Assembly: GCA_907163375.1 (NCBI GenBank)
Contig: CAJQUW010005348.1
Span: forward strand, 372,001-436,000
Reading direction: 5' to 3'
Length of the DNA stretch: 64,000 nt
Origin: Prostheceraeus crozeri
Lineage: Eukaryota; Platyhelminthes; Polycladida; Euryleptidae
In this document: piece after piece, positions 63,666 through 64,000 of the stretch
Position numbering within the stretch: the first letter of the stretch is position 1
How the letters are laid out: each line of letters opens with the position of its first letter
Notes under the pieces: model-generated
Databases searched by the model: none
What the model was told of the DNA's origin: nothing
Seen by the model: only the letters and a program-made list of their open reading frames with translations
Translations under genes and position numbers: made by a program

Positions 63666-64000
63666 CTTGGAATATTGTACACCGGTGTGGAATCCTGGTC
63701 TAAAGAGGGATATCACTGCCATTGAGAAGGTGCAAAAGTACTACACCAGGCACATCTGCAGACGCACGAAAATACCTTACAGTGACTATCATTCTCGTTT
63801 ATCTTTGCTGGGGATGCTGACTCTCGAGAGACGCAGAATAATATTTGATCTTATTTTGATTTATAAAATGCTGCCTAACTTAGTTGATCTGGATTTCAAT
63901 GACTTCTTTATCTTGAATTCATCACGGTACTCTACTCGCAGTCATAATTTCAAGCTCCGAGCTCAGGAATTCCCAAGAACAAATGTGCAAGACTTTTTCT
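63666..64000 (+). pseudogene. CR1-like LINE ORF2, part 2 (C-terminal region, runs off the window)
   Basis: In the frame that continues part 1 across the insertion: LGILYTPVWNPGLKRDITAI, EKVQKYYTRHICRRTKIPYS, RLSLLGMLTLERRRIIFDL and IYKMLPNLVDLDFNDFF, the RT C-terminal domain of CR1-like LINEs. Skipping 61226-63665 rejoins gctcgacaaac to cttggaatattg without shift. No stops to the window edge. Confidence 0.9.

Overview
The window is AT-rich eukaryotic DNA, almost certainly from an animal. It has an intron-bearing potassium-channel exon, long (TA)n arrays, no operons and very many transposable elements. The element mix (Penelope-like retroelements with GIY-YIG domains, CR1-like LINEs, Tc1/mariner, hAT, a tyrosine-recombinase element) and the recurring word taggcctac suggest a marine invertebrate, possibly an echinoderm or other deuterostome. 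That placement is inference; no rRNA or mitochondrial marker is present to settle it.

The only host gene I can support is the last coding exon of a two-pore-domain potassium channel of the THIK (KCNK12/KCNK13) type, 14043-14986 on the plus strand. Its 5' splice junction cuts the first glycine codon of the first pore filter. The upstream exon is not recognisable in the window.

Layout. 1-405: tail of a Penelope-like element (PLE). 3479-5313: a DD41D Tc1/mariner-group element with an intact transposase and an inverted copy of its own 3' end. 5354-5520: a TA-flanked hairpin. 8617-10984 and 13042-13821: two hAT-type non-autonomous elements with perfect 8-bp target duplications, the second holding a BED zinc-finger relic. 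14043-14986: the channel exon. 17005-20571: a pair of inverted 565-bp repeats. 21221-22231: a decayed Tc1 transposase. 24586-29580: a recent PLE cluster in tandem and inverted orientation, with three copies of a hammerhead-ribozyme-like motif. 29597-29771: a pogo/Tigger-like MITE. 30400-31590: a second PLE lineage, decayed, in two opposed pieces. 31742-35119: a LINE fragment split by a TA-inserting element, itself split by a long-TIR element. 35224-39450: a degenerate minus-strand LINE containing a 1568-bp tandem duplication. 39817-40540: another hAT copy. 42394-46030: a related LINE interrupted by a PLE tail. 48826-53105: three minus-strand LINE-type 3' ends, each with AATAAA followed by a (CTCTCGCACT)-type microsatellite tail. 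56204-57784: a complete but frameshifted Tc1 element. 57785-64000: a CR1-like LINE interrupted exactly at an 8-bp direct repeat by a 2.4-kb tyrosine-recombinase (Crypton-like) element.

The most interesting objects are the tyrosine-recombinase element with terminal direct repeats and AACGCTA/TAGCGTT palindromes (61226-63657), the PLE cluster with its ribozyme motif, and the long-TIR element at 31891-33834. Several nestings are proven to the base, because removing the insert and one target duplication restores a continuous LINE reading frame.
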